The notes under the pieces were generated by a model. The model did not search any database and was not told the origin of the DNA. It worked only from the letters and a program-made list of their open reading frames with translations. From Utricularia gibba (Eukaryota; Streptophyta; Magnoliopsida; Lamiales; Lentibulariaceae), in NCBI GenBank assembly GCA_002189035.1, contig NEEC01000018.1, positions 1,240,001 through 1,304,000 on the forward strand: 64,000 bases of DNA. Reading direction: 5' to 3'. Positions within the stretch are counted from its first letter, which is position 1, and each line of letters opens with the position of its first letter. Of this stretch, positions 1 through 12,001 are shown piece after piece. The translations under genes were made by a program, and so were the position numbers.

Positions 1-639
1 GATGCAAAAAGAACTCCAGAGTTTCATATAATCCACAACCGTCTCCATCAGCACACAAAGAAGCCGCATTTTTTTCAGCAGTACAATTCACACCAGCCCA
101 CTTTAATTCCGGAAACTTACATCAACAACTCCTGCAATCCCCGTTTCACTACACATAATTGATGGATCCAATTCTCCGAATTCCAAAACGGCTTACTGTA
201 TTGGGAGCATTGAACGGATAGCTCCATTGATGCATGCGATCATCCCAATCGGTGTCGATGAAGAATCAAAACCAAGGGATTGGTAAAATCCCAGCCACTG
301 AAGAATTGGTTTTCGGGGTTTTAATTAATTTAATATATTCAATTTACAACCAATTTTATAAAAAAATCTCTTCCGTGGTAAATCAAAAATTGACTTTTAT
401 ATGTTTATTTTAAATAATAACATGAAACTATTTTTTAAATGAAAATTTATATCGGAGTATTTTTTCAATGAACGTCTCATTAAAAAAAAAAACTTTATAA
501 TAGACAAGTTTTGATACAAACTATTTAGATTTCATAAAATAGATCATTAAAATACAATCTTAATTTTAGAATCAAAATAGATTTTCATTAAATAATACCA
601 TTTTATATAAAAAAAATACCAAAATCATATGTCAAATAC
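1..639. other. AT-rich spacer, no gene supported
   Basis: The first 300 bases have more balanced composition than what follows and read on the minus strand like an untranslated leader: a GT-AAGT-type donor context is visible near base 100. They may belong to the 5' end of a minus-strand gene lying left of the window. No coding frame is supported. From base 300 the sequence is AT-rich and featureless. Confidence 0.4.
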
Positions 640-1460
640 ATTTTTAAAATTTAAAACTCATATTTAATTTTAAATCACAAGTTTTACTTATTTTTATTTT
701 ACAGTCAAACACTTTAATTTATGCAAAATACAGTCAATAAGTTTATCAATAAATTTAATTTATGCCAGGTTAAAAACTATTTTAAAAATTTTAAAAATTT
801 GAGATAAATATTTTTAAAGAGAATTAAAATTTAATATACATTTTTAAAAAATATTGTAAATTTTTAAAAAATTATTCAAAAAATACTAAAAAATTATGAA
901 AAATTATTACACTTTTTTCTAGTTTCATTTCTTATAATTTTCTACAAAATGGTATTATAGAAATAATATCTATACACAAAATTTCCTTTATCTTTTCATA
1001 TTTCAATTTTAATCAAAGACATTTATGTAAATTCAATTATCAAAATGAAATCATTGTTAGTATGTGTGATACAGTTGGTGTAATCGAAAAAAACATACAA
1101 GGATGACATAGTACTTTGAAGAAATGATAAGAAAGCATTATTTATGTTCATGAATTACTATTAAGATGTTTTAATATCAAAAAAAATTGGATAATGGAAG
1201 TATCATAGAAGAAATATTAAAAATTGAGAAAAATAATTTTAAAAAATTTAAAATATTTTAAAAAATATATATTGAATTTTAGCTCTATTTAAAAATATAT
1301 ATATCTCAAATTTTAAAATATTTTTTGACCGAAATGGCATAAATTGAATTTATTTGTAAATTTGTTGACTGAATTTTAAACAATTTAAAGTATTTGACTG
1401 TAAAATGAAAATGATTGAAAAATTATAACTTAAAAAATGATTTTTACTTAAATTCTATTT
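640..1460. mobile_element. Imperfect inverted-repeat element, MITE-like
   Basis: Bases 694-766 match the reverse complement of 1335-1407 with few differences: both arms contain the block ATTTTACAGTCAAA and, about 60 bases further in, AATTTATGCC. Weaker similarity extends the arms inward to about 900 and 1205 and outward to about 650 and 1455. The roughly 430 bases between the arms are AT-rich with no long frame. The layout suits a non-autonomous DNA transposon or a foldback element, but I could not fix exact termini or a target-site duplication. Confidence 0.5.
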
Positions 1461-4400
1461 TATAATCTCCATTCCATGAAGCCCAAATCTGTTTTGGATC
1501 AAGACTACTCCAAGTAAATCGGATCCGGGCCGGCCCCATGATTCAAACTCTCACAAGAATTTCATGGGGAATAAGTCAATGCTATTTGACTGTTATTTGC
1601 AAATATGACCATTTTTCATTATTTATCACATTCATAAAAAAAAAATTAATTTTATCACACATTGAAAAGAGAATGACCATATTTACAATATATCCACTAT
1701 TTGACGATGGTGTGATTCTTTAAACATTATTTTTTGAGTAGTGTTTTATTTTTTATAAAATACTTTTAATTGCTATTTCTTAGAAAATTAAAAGTGTTAA
1801 TATTTTATAATAAAATTATTTATAAAATATTTTTTTATAAAAAGATGATACATTTTTAACAATTTTTTAAATGAAAAGGTTATATTATAATATATATTTT
1901 TGATTTAGTGGTTCAAAGTCTTTGGAACCAAATTTGAAGGCTTTTCAGATGAGCTCCACCATCTTTTCTTTATTGCAGTCGAGTCCAGTCAAAAGACAAC
2001 TACAATCCCAGTCCCATTATCCATCAAACCAATAGGGACCACAATGAAAAAAACCATAAGATTGGGGGTCTTTTTTGCATTTTCACCTTCTCTTCCAAAC
2101 CCTCATTCAATGCCCCATCTATGGGTACCAGTGTTTTGAACATAGCCTCCCCCTTTTTCTTCAAAATAATAATAATAACATTTTCATTAATTTTAAAATA
2201 ATAATAATAATAATAATAACATTTCCTTCTCCCTAAACCTCAGCTACATGCCCACACTGAAATGATAAGCTTTTTTTAAAAAAAATAAATTAAACTAGCG
2301 AATAATAAGTAAAAAAATTATACATTTTTTTATTTAATCCAGGAATTGGGAAGGAAGTGAATGTGGATGTATTTTTGTCCATTTAATTAAAAGAAACAAA
2401 TATCTGAGTCACGCGAGTGTCGTGCGATCCAGTGCTTTTATCAGTTTCAGATCCTCGGGCTGGCCCACCCTCACCAGCTAACTGGACCTTGGGCCCAACT
2501 GCGTAAACACACTGGTCCCACATATTTATTATTTTACACTATTATCGATTTTATCAATTTATTTACTCCGCGATTCAAATATTCTAATTACCATTTATTA
2601 TTTTTTTAAATTCATCCCATGTGGTATTTAATAGGGCAAGCAAAGCAAGCATTGTAGCATTAGTCATTTCACGCTTGGGAATGCCCACGTGTCAGCTATC
2701 TATAGGCTGGTTGGGAGTAATGTGAAACGTGATTCAAATTTTAATACACAGGGGTGAGGATGTAATTTCACACTCGCATTTCCTTATTTTTTGTGAATTC
2801 GTCGTCTGTTCTGCGCGCTGCCGACCAGCTTTACAGCTGGAACCAGAGCAAGGGATGAAACCGGTATTTGCTTATTATTATTATTATTTATATAGAAAAA
2901 TACAAATAAATAAAATGCGTGTTCCTACCGAGGAAGCACACAACAGGCATCGTATTGGTACAGTTATTTTGGATGTGTGCCGCTCCCTTCCTCTGCCTTT
3001 GAAATTTTAATATTATTTTATTCATAAACAAACAGCCACGAGACAACGAAGTAAAAGTGTGTTTCATAGCAACACAAAAAATCTGATTTTTAAATATAAG
3101 AAATTGTTTTTTGGTAAATAACACATATTAATAAATAAAGATATGTGAAAAATATTAATAAATTTTTTATTTAAGATTTTATTTATATTAAAACAAAAAT
3201 TTATGTATGACATGGATTTAAATATATCATAAGTAACGACATGTAAATGATTAATTATTAGTATTTTAATAATATTACATATAAATTTTTCTATGAAACA
3301 TGTGATGAATAATCCTTATTAAATGACACTACATACAAAAAAAAATACACCTACATATTTTTTAAATAACTCGCGTTAATATTAAATATACTTATATAAT
3401 TTATACTTATAAAATATAATATATACCTATATATATTATTTGATTTGTAAATATTGGGAATCCAATTTATAATTATATCATATGTTTAATATTTAATAAC
3501 AAATTTTGTTATGCTTTGTGGTAATGATTTAAGGAGCCTTTGATATGGTAATTTCAATAATGATTTACTCCAATTATTTTATTTTTAAATAAATAATATT
3601 TATATAATTAGAATTGAAAATATGTTTAGTAAATTTATGTTTAATAAAATGAAAACAAATTGTGTTCAATTTTGGAAACATACTTAGGTGAAGCATTTTG
3701 AAAAATATGATTGCAGAGGTTATGTAAGTATTTCATAAATTACATGTATATCAAAACAAACATTCACCATGATTATGATATTCTCATTAGTATTTAAATT
3801 GAGAAAAAAAACCGTGAATGGTTTTTACAAATGGTTTGCAATTTGAGCAATTTTTACAACAATTTAAATTGTATTGATATAAATATTTTTTAATATTGTT
3901 GTAATGAAAGAAAAAATACCAAATCATAGTTGAAACGTGATTGGATAGTGATTTATTTTATGTATTTTAAAATAATTCAAATTTAATTTGATCGTTATAT
4001 TGAACGATTTATGATTTAGAATAATTTAAGCACCATTTTTAAAACACTGATTTCCCTTTCTTTTCTTATTACATGGGCATTTATATTTCGAATTTTGACA
4101 TGTGAAGAATTAGAATATTCGGCGTACTTTTTATTTACACAAAAAGAATTAATTAAATAAAAGACATGGCTTTGAATTCTGACAATTCAACGATAGCCCT
4201 AGACCGGGCATCCCGGCACCAGCAACGCAAGGATTTTGTTTTTGTTCCTTGGTTTGTCAAGGAGATTGTCGTTGGTTGTTCCATTCCAGCGGGTGTGGAG
4301 TGATCAACAGGGAGTATTGATGATGATCGTTTGGAATGGAAACGGATTAAACTGATCCGAGTGTTGAATTTCATTTCATTTGGGGGGTGTGTTTTCTTTT

Positions 4401-4643
4401 GGATGAAAGAGACAAAAGATTGATTGCTGCAGTGGGTGAATTCTTAGCATAGAAGTAGGAAAAAAGGCAAAGAAAGACAATTTTTTTTTCGTTTTCTGCA
4501 GACATTCATTCTTCTTCTTCTTGCTCTGCTGTCTTTACCCCCCTCCGTTACTGCAGCGACGGCAGCAGGTAGGTTATGTTATGATATATTATTTATGAAG
4601 GAAAGGGAAAGGAGGGGGTGCGGAGATCGTTTGAGATTTGGTC
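1461..4643. other. Long AT-rich intergenic region with an AAT microsatellite
   Basis: No gene is supported in these 3.2 kb. An (AAT)n microsatellite runs from about 2197 to 2219. Bases 1970-2150 are pyrimidine-rich and promoter-like but lead into no recognisable coding region. The part next to 4644 is presumably the 3' untranslated region of the CYCD3 gene, which reads leftward. Confidence 0.4.
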
Positions 4644-5961
4644 TTAATGTGGCAGCTGATCAATGGATTGAATGATGCAGGAGGATTCAGATGAATCGAT
4701 TGAGTGATCCCTTGTGCAAACTTGAGAGATGCGTTTTATGCGTTTCCGTGGCCGGCAGCTGTTCGATGATTTGTCTGAAAGAAGCTGATAGTATTTGTGC
4801 ACTTCTTCCTATTGAGGAGACAGACAGAAAGAAAACAGGGGACGCTGTTAATGGAAACAGCATTTATGGAGATTGATTCGAGAGAACAATAAAGAGTGGG
4901 GGTGTGTGTGTTTGTGACCACCAGAATAAATGAATATGTACCAAACCTTGCTGATCTTCATCATGGAAAGAAGCTGAGATTCGTAGTCAACTCCGGTGGT
5001 TTCGTGGACAATGTGAAGAATGGTGGCGGCGGCCATTACGGAAGGTGGACATTGCCGGAATCTTGAATCTGTTAGACGAAAAAATGGCCGGATCTAAGAT
5101 GTGGGTGATGAGGATGGGGTTTTTTTTGAAAAATACCCACTGTGTTTTGACTGTGTTAGAAATCTACCCACCCTTAGTGTATTTTTTTGTGCTTACTGTG
5201 ATGATGGTCTGAAGTTCAAAAAAGAAAAAAACGCACCTGGAAGGATGAAAAGGAGGAGATTTTCGCAGTGTCTGAGGAACTCCAAATGGAGATTGCTCTT
5301 TCTCTTATACCCAAGCCTTGTGATAATGTGATCAAGAAATGACATAGGAGTCACAGGATTCATTCTCCAGTTGAGAGAAGAAAGCACCAAAAGCTCCATT
5401 CTTTGAATGGTTCTAGCTTCAAACAAGTACTTTGCACCTTCCACCTATCAGCAAAGCAAAGGGTAACAACAGTTTCAGCTTTCAGTTCATTCCCACGAAG
5501 CAACAAAAGGGATGTACGTGAATGTGAATGAGAAGAAAAAAGGTCACGACTTGAAGGTCTAAAAGCAGAGGCGCGTATGTTTCTTCAACTTTGGCAGCAA
5601 GAGAGAGACAAGCAGTAGCAGCAAGCTGCATCATCCATGGCCTATCTCTTTGAAAACTGGTACTCGAAAGGAATCTGTCCAGGTAATTCACAGCAAGAAT
5701 GGATGTCAAAGGTGTGAAGCCATAGTGAAGGTTCATCTTCAGAACCCACTCCACGGCTTCTGTCCTAGCCTCCTCCTCCCCTGTTTCTTGCCGTTGAGTG
5801 ACGAAAAAAGTTTCCTTCTCTCTGGATATAAGGGATTCCAGGTCTTCATCATGCTGGTCTGGGGATGCAGCTCCAGAGTGATCCTCATTCAAGATGATTC
5901 CTTCGCCACTCTCTTCTTCTTCATCGCAGTAAAGGGAATCATACTCCAGAAACGACTCCAT
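4644..5961 (-). CDS. CYCD3: D3-type cyclin (CYCD3)
   Basis: Regulatory subunit of CDKA that drives G1/S entry by promoting retinoblastoma-related (RBR) phosphorylation in the nucleus. Four coding exons join in phase: 5551-5961, 5237-5444, 4947-5068 and 4644-4808, giving 301 residues, close to the family size. The RBR-binding LxCxE motif is present as LYCDE at residues 10-14. The cyclin box follows, with LDRFLS in exon 1 and [19 protein letters not shown] in exon 2. An acidic N-terminus and Ser-rich tail are typical, though the tail is short and lacks the usual D3 ending. Exon 2 ends at a CAG|GTGCGT donor. An in-frame ATG at 6066 would add 35 hydrophobic residues; I prefer 5961 because it puts LxCxE near the N-terminus as in other D3 cyclins. 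The exact D3 subclass is not resolved. Confidence 0.9.
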
Positions 5962-7690
5962 CTGCTTCTGATGAAAGGAGGGGTGTTGCTTCTCTCGCTC
6001 ATCATACGACAGAACAAGAAGAGGGATCAACGAAGAGCAGGCCCGCAGGAACCATAGTTTGCTCACTTTTGCTTGAAAGCCTTAGCTGGTTTTTCTGTGT
6101 GTTTCGAGGTGGGGAGTGAGGAGACACGACCCGTTTGGCTTCAGAAGAAAAAACAGAGAGATAAAAGGAAGAGGGATTTGGAGCAGAGTCGTTGTCACGC
6201 TTTGTCTTTTCTTGGAGCACACAACCCCAGCCTCCTCCTCTTCCTACTTCTACTATTAACCTTGCTGCTGCTTTTCTTTTCCCTGGAAACCATTTGATTA
6301 TATAATAGTATCTGGTATGGGGCAGCCTGATCAATGGACTCATGAGTAGCTCTTGTTACGTTTCTTTGGAATTGGAAACCACGGCACACAGCTCCAAACA
6401 AAAAACGTTACTCCCAAAGAGACAACTCAGTCGCCCATCACTCATTGCACCTGCACCATGCCCAAATCCACCTTTCTTCCCCCTTACAACGCAATGCTTT
6501 CACCCAACTGAAATCCAACACCCCCTCCGCTCCATATGGAGAAAATGGAAGTCTCTGGAAGACTGGAACATAGGGATCCATTTGCAAACGGCAGTCCATT
6601 ATATAATCTATATAAAGAATTTAAACTCTAAGTTTTCAATTATATTGTAGATCTATTAAATTGTTTTTTTGTAAATCGTTTGTACCTAAATTTATGAAAT
6701 TATATGCTTAATCCATAATGTTATCAAAACTAATTAGTTTTGTTATCTTAACATGTACATCATATGAGACATAATATAATAATCGTCATTTTAAATCATA
6801 TGACATACAAATACAATATAATACTAATAGATGTATTATTTGATTCACCCAACTTCATATACAAGTACGAAAAACATTAATATGAAATTTTATTAGGTTT
6901 AAAATCAGAATAGATTCAATTTTAAATATTTTAAAAATCATTTGTGTCTTATTTGCATGATTTTGATAAATTGAAATATATTTTTCATAATTTTCAAATT
7001 TTCAAATTATACTTTTTATACTCAAATAAACTTATGTATTGTTTGTGCAATTTTCTTCATTTTTTTTTTATTAAAGAGAGCCTCCGAAGGTTCCACTGTT
7101 GTCTGCAATTCTTAGAAGTTGGTCATAAAAGCAGGCATTTTACACATTTACTGCTCCGCTGAAACCATTAGTGGGTGAGCGTTTGAGGAGGATTCAGCGC
7201 GACACCGACGCCTAAAGAAGCAAACCAGGAGCGGATGGACAGTGAGTGAATGAAGAAGATGAAATCAGATGGTTGGTTGCATCATAAATCACCAACTTGT
7301 GTGAACTCACTCACCCGCTGGCTCAGCCTCATTCAATTCATCCATCCATATCCGCGGAGTGCAGTCGTCATCAATGCCCAGCCCCCATTCCCATGTCTTT
7401 TGTTCCTTTGCTGCTGCTGTGATCCCATCAGGACTTGAAGGAAGATTCACATGGTCTGGCATCGCATGCGCAGCTGGGGAGATAAGGGAAGGTCCCTTCC
7501 ATGCCATGCCCCTCTTCAAGGTGCGGGAAGCCATCTGCATTCAGTCTTCGAGACGCCCAGAGCGCGCAGGGCTGCCTTCCTGATACCTTCCATTCACAGA
7601 GCGAGTTTACTGGTTATCGAACTGCACATTGGGTTGTTAATGTCGAAATTAAGTATTCCATTGATGGAGTAAACATATGTTAAACCTAAT
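5962..7690. other. CYCD3 upstream region and AT-rich spacer
   Basis: The part adjoining 5961 is the probable 5' leader and promoter of CYCD3, including a long CT/GA-rich tract around 6225-6280. Bases 6600-7070 are AT-rich. Bases 7080-7660 have higher GC and several overlapping short frames in both directions, none of which I recognise, so I call no gene. Confidence 0.35.
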
Positions 7691-7918
7691 CAGTGTTTTG
7701 GAAAATTTTCAAAATTTATTTTTGTTTTTCAGAAGTAAAAATAGTTTTATTCTATAATAATTTTAATTGTAAAAGTAATTCTATCAAAAAGATTTTTAAA
7801 ATTATAATTACAAATTTATTTTTAGAAAATTAAGAAATTAGTTATTTTTAGTTTTTTCTATTTTTCAAAATTATTTTTAAAAAATAAAAATAGGTTTCAA
7901 AAATTTTTCATAACGTTG
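7691..7918. mobile_element. hAT-like MITE, copy 1
   Basis: A 228-bp AT-rich element that begins CAGTGTTTTGG and ends in a related inverted sequence (ATAACGTTG). Its interior shares long blocks, for example AAAAGTAATTCTATCAAAAA, with the elements at 22664-22898 and 26906-27127. The CAGTGTT-type terminus recalls hAT superfamily inverted repeats. No 8-bp target-site duplication is clear at this copy. Confidence 0.65.
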
Positions 7919-8634
7919 TTTCAATTAAATATGAAATGTAGAAAAATATGAAATATAATAGATTACTAATAATTTATAATTTTTTAGATACTTGAATATT
8001 TCATTTTTATTTTTTAATATAAAATTGTTTGTTATGATAGTTAGTCAGTCATTTAGAATAAGCTAAATGAAGTGGAGAACATACTCTTAAAGCAACTATA
8101 AATTCGTCTTTACAACTTGGTAATTTTACTTGTGTTCTGACCATGATGATTATGAAATCATTACATCGAAAAATTGCCCTCAATGGCATCATTTGTCACT
8201 CCACTCCAAATGCAAGATATGATTCATACATGTGCAAAATTCATGAAATCTTAGTTGACTCAGTCAAACAAGTACTACATATGGATTCTAGATCTTTGAG
8301 AAGCAACATGAATCTTAGATTGATATTTTTTAGACGTGGTAGGGAAACTCATATAAGTTAGTATAATATTATAATATAAATATATTTTTAAAGTAGAAAA
8401 AAATATTATAATTTTTTAATTAATTTCTCATTTAATGATGAAATATAGATATAAGAAAATTCAATAATTTTTGAGTTTAATTATAAAATCTGAATTTTTT
8501 ATTTTAATATAACACAAATAAAGATTATAATCTTTAAAAATTAAACAAAATCATTTTATAAAATTATGTTTACATAACAGCCCCTAGGTTTAAGTTTCTA
8601 AATCATCATGAAAAGCAAATCTTAAGCTTCTTGG
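7919..8634. other. AT-rich spacer
   Basis: No gene supported. Mostly AT-rich. The patch at 8140-8350 has a short open frame without recognisable homology and could be a more decayed part of the adjacent copia element. Confidence 0.35.
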
Positions 8635-9093
8635 TTGCATCTTGATTTATCTTATGTTGTGCAAATGTTGAATCTAGCAAATGAAATTCTCAAGTTATTG
8701 AAAGTCCACCCAACATGCACATTCTATTTAAAGAGGACATTGTATTTGAGTTCATTGTATTCCACAGATGTGAAACTTACCATGACATGCTTTTGCAATT
8801 CAAATTGCACAACACTTCTAACATCTAGAATGTCTTTAATTGACTAAGCTGTTTTCTTGGCTAATTCCTTGATATCTTGGAAGATTAAAAAACAACTGCA
8901 CCAACTTTATCCACTGAAGCATAATATTGTCCCATTGCATCCTATCAAGTGTGGTTTTGGTATTAGGACTGCTTCATAAACACATTGAGTTGGATTATCT
9001 GGTAATCTATAGGCATGTGAAGACAAGTGCAGTTTCCCTTCATTATCTTCCTTCTCAGAACAAGTAGGAAACTTCTAAGGCACTAGCTTTTTT
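8635..9093 (+). mobile_element. Ty1/copia RNase H remnant
   Basis: Decayed end of a copia-type polyprotein. In the first frame the start reads HLDLSYVVQ, then TLYLSSLYSTDVKLTMTCF and LTSRMS, the usual reverse transcriptase to RNase H junction. A frame change leads to FLANSLISWKIKKQ. A stop-containing stretch reads LSTEA*YCPIAS, corresponding to the normal STEAEY block. Near the end KHIELDYLVIYRHVKT and VSLHYLPSQNK match the conserved tail of copia RNase H. Frameshifts, stops and an internal deletion show it is dead. No long terminal repeats were recognised, so this is an isolated fragment. Confidence 0.8.
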
Positions 9094-10066
9094 GCCCACA
9101 AGGTGTGAGTGGGCCTTGTTGGCCTTTTCTCTTGTGTTGTATGAGTTGAAATGGTTCTATGCTGTTTTGTGCTTCAGTTGATCTCCCACTTTGCCCACAG
9201 ATGAGGTTTGCTGACATGGGAATCCACTGTGTTCTTTAATTTGCACCCAGCAACTGATAACTTCACTGTGAAAGATCCATCCCATACAAAATAAGCTCTA
9301 AACAATAGAAAGTAGCAGACTACATACACACATGTGACCTCAAGAAGATGACCCTCGAAGCCCCAGCAGGCCAGCACCGATTGGGTTTAGATGAAGAAAA
9401 TGGAGCTCGCAGAAACTGAATTCGGGAGATTAAGGAATACTTCTTTTTCAATCAAAACGCCATCTTTGGAGACAACTGCAATGCTGAAGCTGAAACTGAA
9501 TTCTGGGGGCGTCAAAGAACGAATTTTTCAGAAAGGAGCGCAATCCCCGAATCTGAATAGAAGCGCAAAAGCTTCGTTGCAGCTGAATGGTGGTGTGGCC
9601 GCGCCGTTCTTCAATTCTTTTCATCAGATTCTGTGTACTGAAGTACATTGCAATGGCTTTCGCTGATCGAGAGCCAAATCCAGATCGGATTTTCGCGCAC
9701 ACGGACTGCACCTTGGGATTGATTGATCAATGGGGATCACGGAATTTGGGAAGTATGGTTCAAATGCAGAACGAAATTGGGCATGGGATGCGGAACTAGC
9801 ATTGAAGTTGCAGAGAGTTTCTACATGGGAGAATCACAGCATTCCTACACACACATCGCCAGAAACTACAGGGAATATAGAAAACATACAGAATAACACA
9901 GAGCAACGGATTCAAATGGAAATGGATGCAGAATATAGTCTGATGCAGCGACTGTTTTAACCCAAAAAAACTTCAAATGACTAGCAGCAATTCAAGTCTC
10001 ACGCACTGGCCCAAACACGTCATTCATTGTAATAGCAAGGATTGAAAAGAAACGAGTACCCAGAAC
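9094..10066. other. Spacer with overlapping unassigned frames
   Basis: Bases 9391-9666 (+) and 9448-9711 (-) hold overlapping open frames of about 90 residues. Neither shows a recognisable domain, and at most one could be real. The bases directly left of 10067 are the probable 3' untranslated region of RPS16. No gene is called. Confidence 0.3.
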
Positions 10067-10498
10067 TCAACGGTAGGACTTCTGGAACCTAGCACGAGCG
10101 CCGCGTCCACCGAACTTCTTCGGCTCGCAGCGGCGAGGATCGGCCACCAGAAGAGTCCTATCATACCTCACAAGAATGTCCTTGATCTCCTTCTTCGACT
10201 GCTCATCGACGTACTTCTGGTAGAAGGCGACGAGAGCCTTGGCGATGGACTGTCGGATGGCGTAGATCTGAGAAGTGTGACCACCGCCCTTGACGCGGAT
10301 TCTCATGTCCACACCGGCAAAGCGGTGACGGCCGAGGAGGAGGATGGGCTCGAATGCCTTGTAGCGGAGAATTTCAGGCTGGACGAGCTCGATTGGGACG
10401 CCGTTGACCTTAATCAATCCGCGCCCGCGCTTACAGTGAGTGACGGCAACCGCCGTCTTCTTCCTCCCAAAGCATTGAACGGAATCAGTCGCCGCCAT
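10067..10498 (-). CDS. RPS16: 40S ribosomal protein S16 (uS9)
   Basis: Component of the cytosolic small ribosomal subunit head, whose C-terminal tail reaches toward the P-site tRNA. The 143-residue product begins [19 protein letters not shown] and ends with the basic tail [10 protein letters not shown], the universal uS9 ending. The block [18 protein letters not shown] is also diagnostic. The gene is a single uninterrupted coding exon. The frame extends 32 codons upstream, but the start at 10498 gives the normal eukaryotic S16 N-terminus and length. Its promoter carries a telo-box and TGGGCY motifs (see 10569-10688). Confidence 0.97.
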   Translation of the reverse strand: MAATDSVQCFGRKKTAVAVTHCKRGRGLIKVNGVPIELVQPEILRYKAFEPILLLGRHRFAGVDMRIRVKGGGHTSQIYAIRQSIAKALVAFYQKYVDEQSKKEIKDILVRYDRTLLVADPRRCEPKKFGGRGARARFQKSYR

Positions 10499-10568
10499 CG
10501 TTACTACTTTCCTGTGTCCCCGCCGATAGATGAAAAAAATTGAGTCCGCAGCGTATTTAATTGAGGAA

Positions 10569-10688
10569 TTAGGGTTTCCAATTTTGGGTTTCAAAAAAGC
10601 TTACCCAGCCCAGAAGACGAATTACCATTACACCCCAATCGGCATTCATGGGCCTTTTTCCCGTCGCACCATCATGGGCCCTGGCCCA
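10569..10688 (-). promoter_or_regulatory. RPS16 promoter: telo-box and site II motifs
   Basis: Reading toward RPS16, a telo-box AAACCCTAA lies at 10569-10577. Four TGGGCY site II elements lie at 10607-10612, 10649-10654, 10675-10680 and 10683-10688; the third is on the plus strand and pairs with the fourth as a near-palindrome. A telo-box with TCP-bound site II motifs is the established architecture of plant ribosomal-protein promoters, linked to expression in dividing cells. Confidence 0.8.
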
Positions 10689-10699
10689 TGAACTCACAC

Positions 10700-12001
10700 T
10701 TAAATTATGAGGACTTTTTATCCGTATAACAAGGGTGCTACTCTAAACTACTATTTGTTATTCAGAATATTTATCCATAATTTAGTGTGATTACATCATT
10801 AGAGTCATTAATTTTCGTAATAATTAATATTTTTCCAAATTCGATTTTAATCTTTATATCTTATAATCTTGCGAATATATTAGATCAAATATTAGTCGAC
10901 AACGATATCTGTTTAAAACTTTACCTTTATTTATTTGAGTCCAATCCTAAATTCTCTCATACGCGTTTAGGGTTTAGTGATAATTAGGATTATGTTAAAA
11001 ATGAAGCCATTGCACAAAACCAAAACAAAATTCTAAATTAAATGTTAAATAATATAGTAAACCATGACTTCATCTAACATTCATAACCAATAGGTGCTAA
11101 AAGACATATATTATATTTTAAAATATAAAAAAGCAAAAATATAAAAAGAATGGAATAAAGTTGACAAAAAATGAAAATTTAAATTTGTATTGGCCTTAAT
11201 TGATGAATTTAAATCAGATATTTTATCTAAATGTTTAAATATTTTATTCATATCTTCATATGAACTTATAATCTTAGATTAAGTCTTTATTATTTATGCA
11301 ACTCGGGACTTCGCTTGAACTGAAATTTGTGCACTTTTAAATGCATAAGTTGTTGGGTCTTTATTTATTTTCTTATTCCAAAAATATTTTAATAATATAT
11401 AAACTATACTTTATATCTAAAATGAACAAATTAATATAAAACATACAAAATTAAATAAATTAATACAAAATTGAAATATAAAATCGGTAAAAATAACTTT
11501 AAATAATTACGAAATGTTTTGAAATAATACACAACTGATTATCAATGATGTTAGTGAATTATTTGGGGGAATATTGGAGTTCAATGAGAGGTGGTAAAAA
11601 CAATTTAAAATTTTAAAGCTCGATTTTGGAATGGCAAAAATTAGCAATTCAAAATGAACTCAAAATTGATTTAATTTGAAAATTATTAACAAACACCCAT
11701 GTTAAATAAAATATATTTAAAATTGGATCAAACAACCCATAATTAAAGAATATTATGTCATGCACAAGACGTTTACACACACACAAGCAATCCAACTTCG
11801 ATAATATCTCATAATTAGTTAATTAATGGAAATAAAAAGGTATTTTTTTATTCGCATGAAATGTTTTTGTACCACCAGTAAAATACAATACGTACAGTTA
11901 CGAATGAAGAAGCTCTCTTTCTTTCTTTTTTGTCCTAAAGAATGGGAAACTTTGGACATCGAAAAAAAAGGGTAAAAATTGACGATTAAATGGGGAAATT
12001 G
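10700..12001. other. AT-rich spacer
   Basis: No gene supported. AT-rich throughout. Positions near 12001 are the probable 3' untranslated region of the leftward PUB gene. Confidence 0.4.

Noticed and set aside
5650-6057. 135-residue plus-strand frame opposite CYCD3 exon 1
   Set aside because: It lies antisense to a well-supported exon and has no domain; it mirrors the codon structure of the real gene.
5962-6066. Longer CYCD3 N-terminus with a signal-peptide-like start
   Set aside because: The extra 35 residues are hydrophobic, which does not suit a nuclear cyclin, and they would push the LxCxE motif away from its usual N-terminal place. It is more likely leader sequence that happens to be open.
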